Assembly (NCBI GenBank): GCA_937949525.1
Contig: CALEDT010000039.1
Location: forward strand, 1-64,000
Direction: 5' to 3'
Length of the DNA: 64,000 nucleotides
From: an uncultured Burkholderiales bacterium
Lineage (GTDB): Bacteria; Pseudomonadota; Gammaproteobacteria; Burkholderiales; Thiobacillaceae
The notes under the pieces are model-generated. The model had not been told where the DNA came from. It ran no database searches and saw only the letters and a program-made list of their open reading frames with translations. The translations under genes were made by a program, and so were the position numbers. Positions 32,049 through 40,282 of the stretch are shown in pieces (the stretch's first letter is position 1; each line of letters begins with the position of its first letter).

Positions 32049-32702
32049 TCAATAAATCTCTTTGACCTGCCCCAGGCCGCGCATACCCAGACCGGACACC
32101 TCCACCTGCACGCCGTCGCCCAGCAGCGCCACACTCTGCACCGTGCCCAGCGCATAGCTCGCGGGCGTGACCGGCTGACCCTGGCTGGTGGCGCCGACGC
32201 GGAACAGATACTGCCCTTCGGGCAGCACGCGGCCCTGGGTATCGACGCCATCCCAGACGAAGCGATGGAAGCCCGCCGGCAGGGCGCCGAGCGAGAGCTG
32301 GCGCACCAGGGCGCCGGCATCGTTCCAGATCGATACCGTGATACCTTCGGCCGCCTTATCCAGCGCCACGCCGCCTGCCGCACCCGCGCCGGTGAGGCGC
32401 AGGGCATCGCCTTCCGCCATGACCTGACGCCCGACCAGCGCCGCGCCCTGCAATGCCTGCGTCGAGCGGAACTGCTCGACCAACCCGTCGAGCGTGGCAT
32501 TCATGCGGCCGATGCCCTCCACCGTGGACATCTGCGCGAGCTGCATGGTCAGCTCGGCGTTCTCCATCGGGTTCATCGGATCCTGGTTCTTGAGCTGGGT
32601 CACCAGCAGCTTCAGAAAGCGGTCGGAGAGTTCCGCGGTCACGCCCTTCGCGCCGCTCAGCGCGGCACCGGCGAAATCGTTGGACAAGGCAGCCACGGCC
32701 AT
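32049..32702 (-). CDS. flgD: Hook-capping (scaffolding) protein
   Basis: 217 residues. It caps the growing hook. DRFLKLLVTQLKNQDPMNPM followed by ENAELTMQLAQMSTVEGI is the conserved N-terminal region, and the C-terminal half is the FlgD Ig/tudor-like domain (ALPAGFHRFVWDG). It lies between flgC and flgE. Confidence 0.96.
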   Translation of the reverse strand: MAVAALSNDFAGAALSGAKGVTAELSDRFLKLLVTQLKNQDPMNPMENAELTMQLAQMSTVEGIGRMNATLDGLVEQFRSTQALQGAALVGRQVMAEGDALRLTGAGAAGGVALDKAAEGITVSIWNDAGALVRQLSLGALPAGFHRFVWDGVDTQGRVLPEGQYLFRVGATSQGQPVTPASYALGTVQSVALLGDGVQVEVSGLGMRGLGQVKEIY

Positions 32703-32733
32703 GCGGGGTCACTCCTTTCGGACGATGCGCGGA

Positions 32734-33147
32734 TCAGTTCTGCGCGATGGCCAGCGTGCGCTGCAACAGCGTGCGCGTGGTGGCCATCACTTCCGCGTTG
32801 GTCTGGTAGGAACGCGAGGCGGAGATCATGTTGACCATCTCCTGCACCGGGTCCACGTTGGGGTAGGCGACATAGCCGCGATCGTCCGCCAGCGGGTGCT
32901 TCGGGTCGTAGACCAGGCGGGGCGGCGCCGTGTCCTCCAACACCTCGCGCATGCGCACGCCCGGCGCCCAGGGCGCGGACTTGCCTACCGGCTCGGCCCG
33001 GAACAGCACCTGCTTGGCCTTGTAGCCCTCGCCGGTCGACGCATGGGCCGAATCGACGTTGGCCAGGTTGGAGGCGACCGCGTTCAGGCGCATCGATTGC
33101 GCGGTCAACGCCGAGGCGGCAATGTGGAACACGTTGAGCAGCGACAT
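32734..33147 (-). CDS. flgC: Proximal rod protein FlgC
   Basis: 137 residues. It is a proximal rod subunit. The N-terminal rod motif reads SALTAQSMRLNAVASNLANVDSA and the C-terminus PNVDPVQEMVNMISASRSYQTN is the typical FlgC ending. It follows flgB by 15 bases. Confidence 0.97.
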   Translation of the reverse strand: MSLLNVFHIAASALTAQSMRLNAVASNLANVDSAHASTGEGYKAKQVLFRAEPVGKSAPWAPGVRMREVLEDTAPPRLVYDPKHPLADDRGYVAYPNVDPVQEMVNMISASRSYQTNAEVMATTRTLLQRTLAIAQN

Positions 33148-33162
33148 GGCGACCCTCCCCGA

Positions 33163-33576
33163 TTACTGCTGACCCGAGCCCAGCGCCTGACCCAGCGTGC
33201 GGAAAGTGCTGGCGGCACGGTCCAGCAGGAACTGGTAGTGCAAGGCGTTCTCGGCAAAGTGGGCGCGCTCGACGGCGACGTCGACGGTATTGCCATCCAG
33301 ACTGGGCTGCACCGCGGCGCGGTACTTCACGTGCCCGGCCACATCACCTGCGCCGCGCGCGCCGGCCAGGTGCCCGGCATCCGTGCGCGCCAGCGCCAGC
33401 GCACCGCCGCGCGCGCCCATGGCCTGCCGCAGCGCGGCGGCGAAATCGATGTCGCGCGCCTTGTAGTTGGGCGTATCGGCATTGGCCAAATTGGCCGCAA
33501 GGATTTCCTGACGCCGCGCGCGCAGGTTCAGCGCATTGCGCACGAAAGCGGTTTCGGTGTCGATCTTGTTCAGCAT
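33163..33576 (-). CDS. flgB: Proximal rod protein FlgB
   Basis: 137 residues from ATG 33576, with GGAG close upstream; a longer frame to 33606 has no better start and would run into the promoter. It is the first gene of the rod/hook operon. RRQEILAANLANADTPNYKARDIDF is the family motif (in two halves), and the C-terminal helix FAENALHYQFLLD is typical. Confidence 0.95.
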   Translation of the reverse strand: MLNKIDTETAFVRNALNLRARRQEILAANLANADTPNYKARDIDFAAALRQAMGARGGALALARTDAGHLAGARGAGDVAGHVKYRAAVQPSLDGNTVDVAVERAHFAENALHYQFLLDRAASTFRTLGQALGSGQQ

Positions 33577-33598
33577 GGCGGTCTCCGTGACTTCATGG

Positions 33599-33615
33599 AG
33601 CAACACTCATGCCAA
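33599..33615 (-). promoter_or_regulatory. Sigma-54 (RpoN) type promoter of the flgB operon
   Basis: The minus strand reads TTGGCATGAGTGTTGCT. Against the sigma-54 consensus YTGGCACGRNNNTTGCW only one base differs (T for C in the -24 element), and the GG/GC spacing is exact. It lies 23 bases before the flgB start codon. Sigma-54 control of rod/hook operons is established in Pseudomonas and Vibrio. Confidence 0.8.
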
Positions 33616-33762
33616 CTGATGACCGCCCGCCGCAAAGCGCCTCATGGCGCCGTTACCGCAGGGCATCGCCCCGTTGCGGCGCGGACCGGCGCACCCGGGT
33701 GCCGATCGGCCGGCCGCCAGCGCGGCAAGTGGCCGGCATCGGCCGGCAAGTCTTGCCGGGCT

Positions 33763-35403
33763 TCAGCCGCGTTCGACGCGATTCCGTCCGGCCTGCTTGG
33801 CGCGGTACATGGCCGCGTCCGCGCGCGCGACCAGCGCGGCCTCGTCCTCGCCCTCGCCCAGCTCGGCGACGCCGGCGCTGAAGGTGATCAGCACGCGCTC
33901 GTTATCGTGCAGGAAGAACTGGCGCGTCAGTTCGCGCTGGATGCGGCGCAGCACCTGTTCACCTTCGTCGACATGGGTGTTGGGCAGCAGGATCAGGAAC
34001 TCCTCGCCGCCGTAGCGCGCAAGCAGGTCGGTGGGACGCAGCAGGCCGCGCACCACGCCGGCCAGATGGCGCAGCGCCTGGTCGCCGGCCTGATGTCCCA
34101 GACGGTCGTTGAGCCGCTTGAAATGGTCGACGTCGAGCAATGCCAGCGTCAGCGGCGCGCCCAGGCGGCGCGCACGCGCCAGTTCGCGCGCCATGGCCTC
34201 GTCCATGCCGCGCCGGTTGAGCGCGCCGGTGAGCTGGTCCTCGCGCACCAGGGTCGATACCTCGGCCAGTTCGCGCTCCAGTTCGCGCACGCGCTGTTCG
34301 GCCTGCTCCGCCTGACGGCGCGCGGCCAGCAGTTCGGCATGTTCACGGCGCAGCACGTCGCGGAACTCGCCGACGTCTGCGCTCAGGCCGCCGACCACGT
34401 CGCCCAGTTCGCCGAGGTCGCGCGCCTGGCGGATACGCTGGTCGTACACGCCGATGCGCGCGTGATAGCCATCGGCGCTGCGGCTCATCTCGCCGACGCG
34501 GTCGATGAACGTGGCCACCAGGGTCTTGAGCGTATTCTTGGCCTCGTCCAGGCTACCCTTCAACACACCCTGGCGGTAGGCCAGCTCGCGCAGGCCGCGC
34601 TCGGCTTCCAGCAGCATGTCGGGACGCACCTCCCCGCGCATCAGGTTGTGCATGGCGGCGAGCTGGCCGGCCAGCCAGGCCTCGTCACCCACCAACTCGC
34701 CGATGTTGAGGAACAGCAGGCCCATCAGGCGTTTGAGCCCATCGGCCAGTTCGTGGTCGTCCTCGACACGCATCAGCAGTTCGCGCCACAACGCCGACCA
34801 CGCCTCGTAATGCGTCGCCTCCAATTGCGCGCGGCCATCCAACGCGCTTGCCAGCGCGCCGGCCCGGGCGGCGACATCCGGCCAGCGCGCATCGCAGGTC
34901 TGGGCGAGCAGGTCCAGGTTGCGCGCCAATTGCTGCACCAGCGGCCTACAGTCGGTGACCGTCGCGTCGGCCGACGCACCCGCGTCCATCGCGTCTTCGA
35001 GCGCGGCACCGGCTGCCATCTCACCCGCCGACAGCGGCACCGGCGCTTCCGCCGGCTCGTGCCTGGCGCCGGCCGCCCAGGACTTGACCAGCGCCTCCAG
35101 CTTGACGCGCAACTGCGCGTGATCCTGGCCGAAATTGATCAGCACGCGCTCCAGCATCTCCTGCTTGCGTGTGCGTGTCAGGCCGCTCTGGTGCGCATCC
35201 CATTGGCGCAGCAGGCCGCGCACGGTGTCGGCCCAGGCGGGGTCCGGCACGTGGCCCGGCTGCGCGGCCTGGGCCGGTGGTGTCTCACCGGCGACCTCGT
35301 GGTACACCTGGCGAAAGTTGTCCGGCGTCGGCGGCAGCCTGCGCCCGGCCAACAGGCGGATGGCTTCACGGGCGATGTCGGCGGGGGCTCGGGTGGTTTT
35401 CAT
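33763..35403 (-). CDS. Soluble diguanylate cyclase (GGDEF domain) with helical N-terminal region
   Basis: 546 residues from ATG 35403. No membrane segment is visible, so it is cytosolic. The N-terminus (REAIRLLAGRRLPPTPDNFR) is a pattern seen in a group of proteobacterial cyclases. Residues ~90-350 are mainly helical, and a coiled coil (~350-390) precedes the catalytic domain. The active site is GGEEF at 465-469, with the inhibitory RxxD site as RPTD five residues before it, so feedback-controlled c-di-GMP synthesis is expected. It lies between flgB and flgA, which suggests, but does not prove, a role in the motile-sessile switch. Confidence 0.92.
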   Translation of the reverse strand: MKTTRAPADIAREAIRLLAGRRLPPTPDNFRQVYHEVAGETPPAQAAQPGHVPDPAWADTVRGLLRQWDAHQSGLTRTRKQEMLERVLINFGQDHAQLRVKLEALVKSWAAGARHEPAEAPVPLSAGEMAAGAALEDAMDAGASADATVTDCRPLVQQLARNLDLLAQTCDARWPDVAARAGALASALDGRAQLEATHYEAWSALWRELLMRVEDDHELADGLKRLMGLLFLNIGELVGDEAWLAGQLAAMHNLMRGEVRPDMLLEAERGLRELAYRQGVLKGSLDEAKNTLKTLVATFIDRVGEMSRSADGYHARIGVYDQRIRQARDLGELGDVVGGLSADVGEFRDVLRREHAELLAARRQAEQAEQRVRELERELAEVSTLVREDQLTGALNRRGMDEAMARELARARRLGAPLTLALLDVDHFKRLNDRLGHQAGDQALRHLAGVVRGLLRPTDLLARYGGEEFLILLPNTHVDEGEQVLRRIQRELTRQFFLHDNERVLITFSAGVAELGEGEDEAALVARADAAMYRAKQAGRNRVERG

Positions 35404-35488
35404 GACGCAAAGCCTGAACTTGGGGACAATGGCGCGATCAACCGCGTATCGACGATCACGCCGGATAGTGTTGCACACTCCCATCGCC

Positions 35489-36178
35489 ATGCGCTCGCTC
35501 CTGTTCGCGCTCGTGCTGCTGTGCTGCGGGCATGCGTTCACCGCATATGCGGCTAAGCCGCACGACCTGCAGCAACTGCGCGCGCAGGCGGCGCACTGGC
35601 TAGAGCAGCAGGCCGCGATCAGCTTTCCCGAGGCGCAGGCCGCCGTCACCGTCGGCCCGGTGGATCCGCGCCTGCGCCTGCCCGCCTGCGCCAAAGTGAA
35701 TTTCTTCCTCACCGCCAACGCCACCTTGTGGGGCCGGGGCAGCATCGGCGCCCGCTGTGCCGACGAAGCGGGCTGGACGCTCTATCTGGGCTACGAATCG
35801 CGCCTGCGCGGCCCCGGTCTGGTCACGGCGCGGCCGCTGCCGGCGCGCACGCCTCTGGCCGCGGCCGATGTGTTCGCGCGCGACATCGATTACACGCAAT
35901 CACCACATCTGTACCCGCGCGCGCTGCCGGCCGGCGCGGTACTCAAACGCGCCGTGGCGGCGGATCAGCCGATCCAGGTGGACTGGCTGACGCTGCCCAA
36001 CGTCATCCGCGCCGGGCAGCGGGTCCAGGTGCGCGCGCGCGGCGCCGGCTTCGTCATCGCACAGGAGGGTGTCGCGCAGAACGCTGCCGCCCCCGGCGAC
36101 CTGGTGCGCGTGCGGGTGCCCTCGGGCCGCATCGTGCAGGGCATCGCCGACGGCGACGGTGTGGTCGAGGTACGCTGA
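35489..36178 (+). CDS. flgA: Flagellar basal-body P-ring formation chaperone
   Basis: 229 residues with a signal peptide (MRSLLFALVLLCCGHAFTAYA). It assists FlgI assembly in the periplasm. The C-terminal SAF-like domain is visible, with VLKRAVAADQPIQVDWL and GAGFVIAQEGVAQNAAAPGD. It is divergent from the GGEEF gene with 85 bases between starts. flgM follows in the same direction. Confidence 0.94.
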   Translation: MRSLLFALVLLCCGHAFTAYAAKPHDLQQLRAQAAHWLEQQAAISFPEAQAAVTVGPVDPRLRLPACAKVNFFLTANATLWGRGSIGARCADEAGWTLYLGYESRLRGPGLVTARPLPARTPLAAADVFARDIDYTQSPHLYPRALPAGAVLKRAVAADQPIQVDWLTLPNVIRAGQRVQVRARGAGFVIAQEGVAQNAAAPGDLVRVRVPSGRIVQGIADGDGVVEVR

Positions 36179-36192
36179 ACGATGTGCCGGAC

Positions 36193-36219
36193 TCAAGTGG
36201 CAAACCCCGCTGCCGTTAA
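36193..36219 (+). promoter_or_regulatory. Sigma-28 (FliA) type promoter of flgM
   Basis: TCAAGTGG at 36193-36200, an 11-base spacer, then GCCGTTAA at 36212-36219. The consensus is TAAAGTTT-N11-GCCGATAA, so the -10 differs at one base and the spacing is exact. It lies 27 bases before the flgM start, as expected for autoregulation of the anti-sigma factor. Confidence 0.75.
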
Positions 36220-36246
36220 CACCCCATCATCCCAGGGGAGCGCTCC

Positions 36247-36555
36247 ATGAAGATCGACAACCAGATCAAGACCACGATCACCCAACGAGCCCGCGACAGC
36301 CGGATTGCCGCCGCCACCGACACGCCGGCACGCGGCGGCAAGCCGGCCGGGGTGAGCGACGACGTGCACCTGACCCGCACCGCCGGCAACCTGCAGCGCA
36401 TGGAGGACGAACTGGCGGGCATCGAGGCCAGCGACGCGGCCAAGGTGGAAGCCGTGCGCCAGGCCATTGCCGACGGCAGTTTCAAGGTCGACGAGGAGGC
36501 CGTGGCCGATGGTCTGATCCGCGAGACCGTGGACATGCTGCGGGTGCGCTCATGA
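36247..36555 (+). CDS. flgM: Anti-sigma-28 factor
   Basis: 102 residues. It holds FliA inactive until hook completion, then is exported. DDVHLTRTAGNLQRMEDEL and the C-terminal KVEAVRQAIADGSFKVDEEAVADGLI (in two halves) are the sigma-binding region. GGGGAG lies upstream of the ATG. Its stop overlaps the flgN start (ATGA). Confidence 0.95.
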   Translation: MKIDNQIKTTITQRARDSRIAAATDTPARGGKPAGVSDDVHLTRTAGNLQRMEDELAGIEASDAAKVEAVRQAIADGSFKVDEEAVADGLIRETVDMLRVRS

Positions 36556-36986
36556 GCCCGGATCTCGCGCCGCTGCTGCGTGAACTGCAAACGTTCCGCG
36601 ACCTGCTGAGCGCGGAAGCCGAGGCACTGGCCGCCGCCGACGCCGATCGTCTGGGCGATCTGACCGCCCGCCGCGAGGCCGCCAATGCCCGTCTGCTGAG
36701 CCACTGGCAGGCGCTGGCGGGCGCGCTGGGCGCATCGGCCGACAGCAATCTGGCCGAGCTGCGCGCGCGTGCCGGCGCGGACGGCGACTGGGATGCGCTC
36801 GAACACCTGGCGCGCGAGACGGCGCGGCTCAACGCGGTCAACGGCCGCCTGCTGGAAGAACAACTGCGCCGCGCGCAGACCGCGTTGCAGGTGCTGCGCA
36901 ACGCCGCCAGCAGTCATGGCCTGTATGATGCCGATGGGCGCGCCCAGGAACTGTTCAACTTCAACCGCAGGATCGACATCGCATGA
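36552..36986 (+). CDS. flgN: FlgN-family flagellar export chaperone
   Basis: 144 residues, almost entirely helical. FlgN chaperones FlgK and FlgL for export. The conserved end LYDADGRAQELFNFNRRID resembles the usual FlgN tail (YGPDG...). It overlaps flgM at its start and the HMA-domain gene at its end by four bases each, so three genes are coupled in one transcript. Confidence 0.88.
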   Translation: MSPDLAPLLRELQTFRDLLSAEAEALAAADADRLGDLTARREAANARLLSHWQALAGALGASADSNLAELRARAGADGDWDALEHLARETARLNAVNGRLLEEQLRRAQTALQVLRNAASSHGLYDADGRAQELFNFNRRIDIA

Positions 36987-37210
36987 ATACCGTCCCCGGC
37001 AACGTCCTCGAACTCAAGGTCGGCGGCATGAGCTGCATGGGCTGTGTCGCCAGCGTCCGCAACCTGCTCACGGCGCTGCCCGGCGTGGCGAGCGTGCAAG
37101 TCGAGCTGGCGGACGGCTGGGTCCGGGTCGAACATGATCCCGCCCGGGTCGACCCGGCGGCGATCCGGCAAGCCATCGAAGCCGGCGGCTACCAGGTGCT
37201 GTCGGCCTGA
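36983..37210 (+). CDS. Small heavy-metal-associated (HMA) domain protein, CopZ-like
   Basis: 75 residues consisting of one HMA domain. The metal motif is GMSCMGC (Cys-x-x-Cys at about residues 18 and 21), with the ferredoxin-like beta-alpha-beta layout and the C-terminal AIEAGGYQV. Such proteins shuttle Cu(I) or bind other soft metals in the cytosol. The start overlaps the flgN stop (ATGA), which is unusual company. The 3' end overlaps the convergent GGDEF/EAL gene by 22 bases. Confidence 0.9.
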   Translation: MNTVPGNVLELKVGGMSCMGCVASVRNLLTALPGVASVQVELADGWVRVEHDPARVDPAAIRQAIEAGGYQVLSA

Positions 37211-39300
37211 TGCGACCAGCCGGCGCCGGCCGCATCGCGCGCCGGCACGCCGCATACCTGGGTCAGCGGCCGGGGTGCGGCGAAATGGTTGCCCTGGCCG
37301 TAATCGACGCCCAACGCGCGCAGCGCCGCGGCCGTGGCGCCGTCCTCGACGAATTCGGCAACCGTGCGGATGCCCATGATGCGCGCCACCCTGACGATGG
37401 CCTCGACCATGGCGGCGTCTACCGCGTCACGCACCATATCGCGCACGAATGCGCCGTCGATCTTGATGTAGTCGACCGCCAGCGTGCGCAGGTAGGCAAA
37501 CGAGGACAGGCCGCTGCCGAAGTCGTCGAGCGCGAAATGACAGCCCAGTGCCTTCAGATCCTCGATCAGCGCCTGCGCGGTATCCATGTTGGAGATGGCC
37601 GCGGTCTCGGTGATCTCGAAGCAGACATGGGCGGCGGCGGCGGGGTGATCGCGCAGGCGCGCGCGGACATAGGACTGGAAGCGCGCCTCGCTGAGCGTGG
37701 CGCCGGACAGGTTGATGCCGAACACCACGCGCGCATCCAGGCTGCCGTTGGCGATGCCGCGCTCGCACATGTCGAGCGCGTGCTCGATCACCCAGCGGTC
37801 GATCAACGGCATCAATTGATAGCGTTCGGCCGCCGGAATGAATGCCATCGGCAGCACGGTATCGCCGCTGTCGCCCTCGCGCAGGCGTAGCAGCAACTCG
37901 TAATGCGGTGCCAGTCCGTCGTCCCCGAGCGCGACGATGGGCTGGGCATACAGCAGCAGATGCTGCTCGCGCATGGCGCGCTTGAGGCGTTCCAGCCAGT
38001 CCATCTCGCCGCGCCGCCGCGCCACCTCCTCGTCACCCGGGTGATAGCGCCGGATCATGTCGCGGCCCGCATCCTTGGCGGCGTAACAGGCGGCATCGGC
38101 GGCGCTCATGACCTGCGCAGGGTCGGTCCAGGATGCGTCGATCTCCACCAGACCGATGCTAGCCCCCACCTGGTACAGACGCTCGCCATGGGCGTAGCGG
38201 TACGCCTTGATGACACGCCTGAGCTTGTCGCCCAGTTGTTCGCCGGTGGCAGCATCGCAGTGGGCCAGCAGTACCCCGAACTCGTCCCCGCCCAGACGTC
38301 CGAGGACGTCGCTGGCGCGCAGGTTATGGCGCATCAGCGTGGCGAGTTGGCGCAGCAGTTCGTCGCCGGCCTGGTGCCCGCTGGTGTCGTTGACCACCTT
38401 GAACTGATCGAGATCGATGTACAACAGACAGTGCCGCTCGCCGGCGTCGCGCGCGTCCTGCCACAACCGGTGCAGCGCCTCATCGAAGCCGGTGCGGTTG
38501 AGCAACCCGGTGAGCGCGTCGTGGCTGGCCTGCCAGGACAGTTGCGCGGTGGCCGTGCGCACGCGCTCGTGCAGGTTGTCGTAGGACGCTTTCAACTCCT
38601 GCGCCATGCGGTTGAAACCCTGCTCCAGCAGCGCGAACTCGCCGCCGGTATCGACGCGCACCCGGGCGGTGAGATCGCCGGCACCGAGGCGCTGGACCGC
38701 GCCGGTGAGCATGGCGATCGGGCGCACGATGTCACGCCCCAGACGCCAGGCCAGCAGCCCCGCCAGCAGCACACCGAGCAATGCGAAGGCCAAACCGGTC
38801 CACAGCATGTCACGCTGCCGTTGCAGCGTGGGCTCGCGGGTAACGCGCAGCACCACGTAGCCGAGCACATTCGGCGTCGGGTCGAGGTAGACGTCGGTCG
38901 AGGCATCCGCCCGGTGACGCACCGGGCTGACCACCAGCAGGCTCAACGCATCGGCGCGCACGACCACGGTCTCGCCATCGGGCGCCTGGAAATCCACGGG
39001 TGGATCGCCCAGATGCAACAGGTACTCCCGGCCGGCATCGGCCACCGCCACCATCTGCACCTCCGGCTGGCGGTACAGCGGCGCCGCCAGGCGTTCGAGT
39101 TCATCATGCTGACCGGCGAACAGCGCGTATTCGCAGGATTTCGCCAACTGCGTGGCCATGACCCGCGCGCGGTCGTTCAGGGCGTCATCGATCTCGCCGT
39201 GACGTGCCTGGATGAAGAACCAGGACAGGCCGCCGGCGGCCAACACCAGCGGCAGCAGCGCCATGATCAGCACGCGCGCGACGATGCCGCGGTTATTCAT
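37189..39300 (-). CDS. Membrane sensor with HAMP, GGDEF and EAL domains
   Basis: 703 residues from ATG 39300, with GGGAG upstream. TM1 is at residues ~8-30 and TM2 at ~166-186, enclosing a ~135-residue periplasmic domain. HAMP (~187-240), GGDEF (~255-415) and EAL (~430-680) follow. GGDEF is intact at 337-341 with the inhibitory site RASD at 328-331. ELLLR (468-472), EITETA and DDFGSG indicate a competent EAL domain. The start overlaps the stop of the upstream binding-protein gene by eight bases. It shares long stretches with the GGDEF/EAL protein at 6563-8941, so they are paralogues. Confidence 0.93.
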   Translation of the reverse strand: MNNRGIVARVLIMALLPLVLAAGGLSWFFIQARHGEIDDALNDRARVMATQLAKSCEYALFAGQHDELERLAAPLYRQPEVQMVAVADAGREYLLHLGDPPVDFQAPDGETVVVRADALSLLVVSPVRHRADASTDVYLDPTPNVLGYVVLRVTREPTLQRQRDMLWTGLAFALLGVLLAGLLAWRLGRDIVRPIAMLTGAVQRLGAGDLTARVRVDTGGEFALLEQGFNRMAQELKASYDNLHERVRTATAQLSWQASHDALTGLLNRTGFDEALHRLWQDARDAGERHCLLYIDLDQFKVVNDTSGHQAGDELLRQLATLMRHNLRASDVLGRLGGDEFGVLLAHCDAATGEQLGDKLRRVIKAYRYAHGERLYQVGASIGLVEIDASWTDPAQVMSAADAACYAAKDAGRDMIRRYHPGDEEVARRRGEMDWLERLKRAMREQHLLLYAQPIVALGDDGLAPHYELLLRLREGDSGDTVLPMAFIPAAERYQLMPLIDRWVIEHALDMCERGIANGSLDARVVFGINLSGATLSEARFQSYVRARLRDHPAAAAHVCFEITETAAISNMDTAQALIEDLKALGCHFALDDFGSGLSSFAYLRTLAVDYIKIDGAFVRDMVRDAVDAAMVEAIVRVARIMGIRTVAEFVEDGATAAALRALGVDYGQGNHFAAPRPLTQVCGVPARDAAGAGWSHQADSTW

Positions 39301-40282
39301 GCGCCGCTCCCAGTTCCTGCCGCAGGGTGGCCGGATCGGCCAGCGCCACGCCGAGCGAACGCGCGACATGCGGGTTGAAGGCCAGTGAGAACGTGTCGGC
39401 GTGGGTACTGTCCGGCAGCTCGCCCCGCCCCGCCGCCCACGCCCGGATCAGCAGCGCGCCCTGACGGCCGATCTGCGCGGGCGACGAATACACGCTGGCG
39501 ACCGCGCCGGCGCGCGCCAGCCCTTCGGAAAAGCCGATCACCGGAATGCGGTAGCGATAGGTGGTGAGCAACACGTTGCGCACGTTCTCGGCATTGACCA
39601 CCAGCGCGTCCGGCAGCAGCACCAGCACGTCCGACTCGCTCAGCACCCGGCGCAGGGCACGCGACAGGTCGCCGGCGGCGGCGATCGTCTCCACCTGCAG
39701 TTCCAGGCGCCGGCGCGCCGCCTCTTGCCGCAGCGCGGCCACACCGTCCAGATGATCGGCGGAGACCACGACGCCGATGCGCCGTGCCCCCGGCAGCAGA
39801 CGCTGCGCCAGCGCCAGCGAGCGGGCCGGCGGCTGGTCGATGTACACCGCGGCGACCTTGCCCCGAGCCAACGCCGGCGGCCAGGACACGCGCTCGGCGG
39901 ACGCGCGCGGCACCATCAGCATCAACACCGGCGCCCTACCCTGATGCTGCGCGGCGAGCGCGCGTACCGCCCGCAGGCCGACCGGCACCAGCAGCTCGGT
40001 GCCGCGACTCAGTTCGCGCAACCGCTCCGGCGGCAGCTCCGCCAGCGCCGCGACATTGAGCACGGCGCGCGGCCCGAGGGCGGCGCGCAACGCGTCGGCC
40101 GCTTCGCGGTAGGCGCCATCGGCTTCGCTGAGGATCACGTGGATGACCACGTCGCCCTGCGCGCGCGCCACGGTGAGGATCAGCAACAACGCCAGCAGCG
40201 CGAGCTGCGCCACTCGGGCGACGCGCGCCCGATGACCTCCCCGACCGGGCCCGGTGTCAGAAATCGAGCCTGAGCTGGACAT
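39293..40282 (-). CDS. ABC-type periplasmic binding protein (ABC_sub_bind-like), likely sensory
   Basis: 329 residues from ATG 40282. A hydrophobic signal segment (LALLALLLILTVARA) follows a basic N-terminus. The rest resembles the uncharacterised ABC_sub_bind family: IHVILSEADGAYREAADAL, ARRIGVVVSADHLDGVAAL and IPVIGFSEGLARAGAVAS with a final LGV box. No permease or ATPase gene is present. Its start lies within the end of the TonB receptor gene (26-base overlap) and its stop overlaps the GGDEF/EAL gene, so the three are one operon. Confidence 0.85.
   Translation of the reverse strand: MSSSGSISDTGPGRGGHRARVARVAQLALLALLLILTVARAQGDVVIHVILSEADGAYREAADALRAALGPRAVLNVAALAELPPERLRELSRGTELLVPVGLRAVRALAAQHQGRAPVLMLMVPRASAERVSWPPALARGKVAAVYIDQPPARSLALAQRLLPGARRIGVVVSADHLDGVAALRQEAARRRLELQVETIAAAGDLSRALRRVLSESDVLVLLPDALVVNAENVRNVLLTTYRYRIPVIGFSEGLARAGAVASVYSSPAQIGRQGALLIRAWAAGRGELPDSTHADTFSLAFNPHVARSLGVALADPATLRQELGAAHE

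Noticed and set aside
32494-35556. A 1020-codon open frame on the plus strand opposite flgD, flgC, flgB and the diguanylate cyclase
   Set aside because: High GC leaves antisense frames open. Its translation is His/Arg/Gln-rich and matches no family, while the opposite strand encodes clear flagellar and GGDEF proteins.
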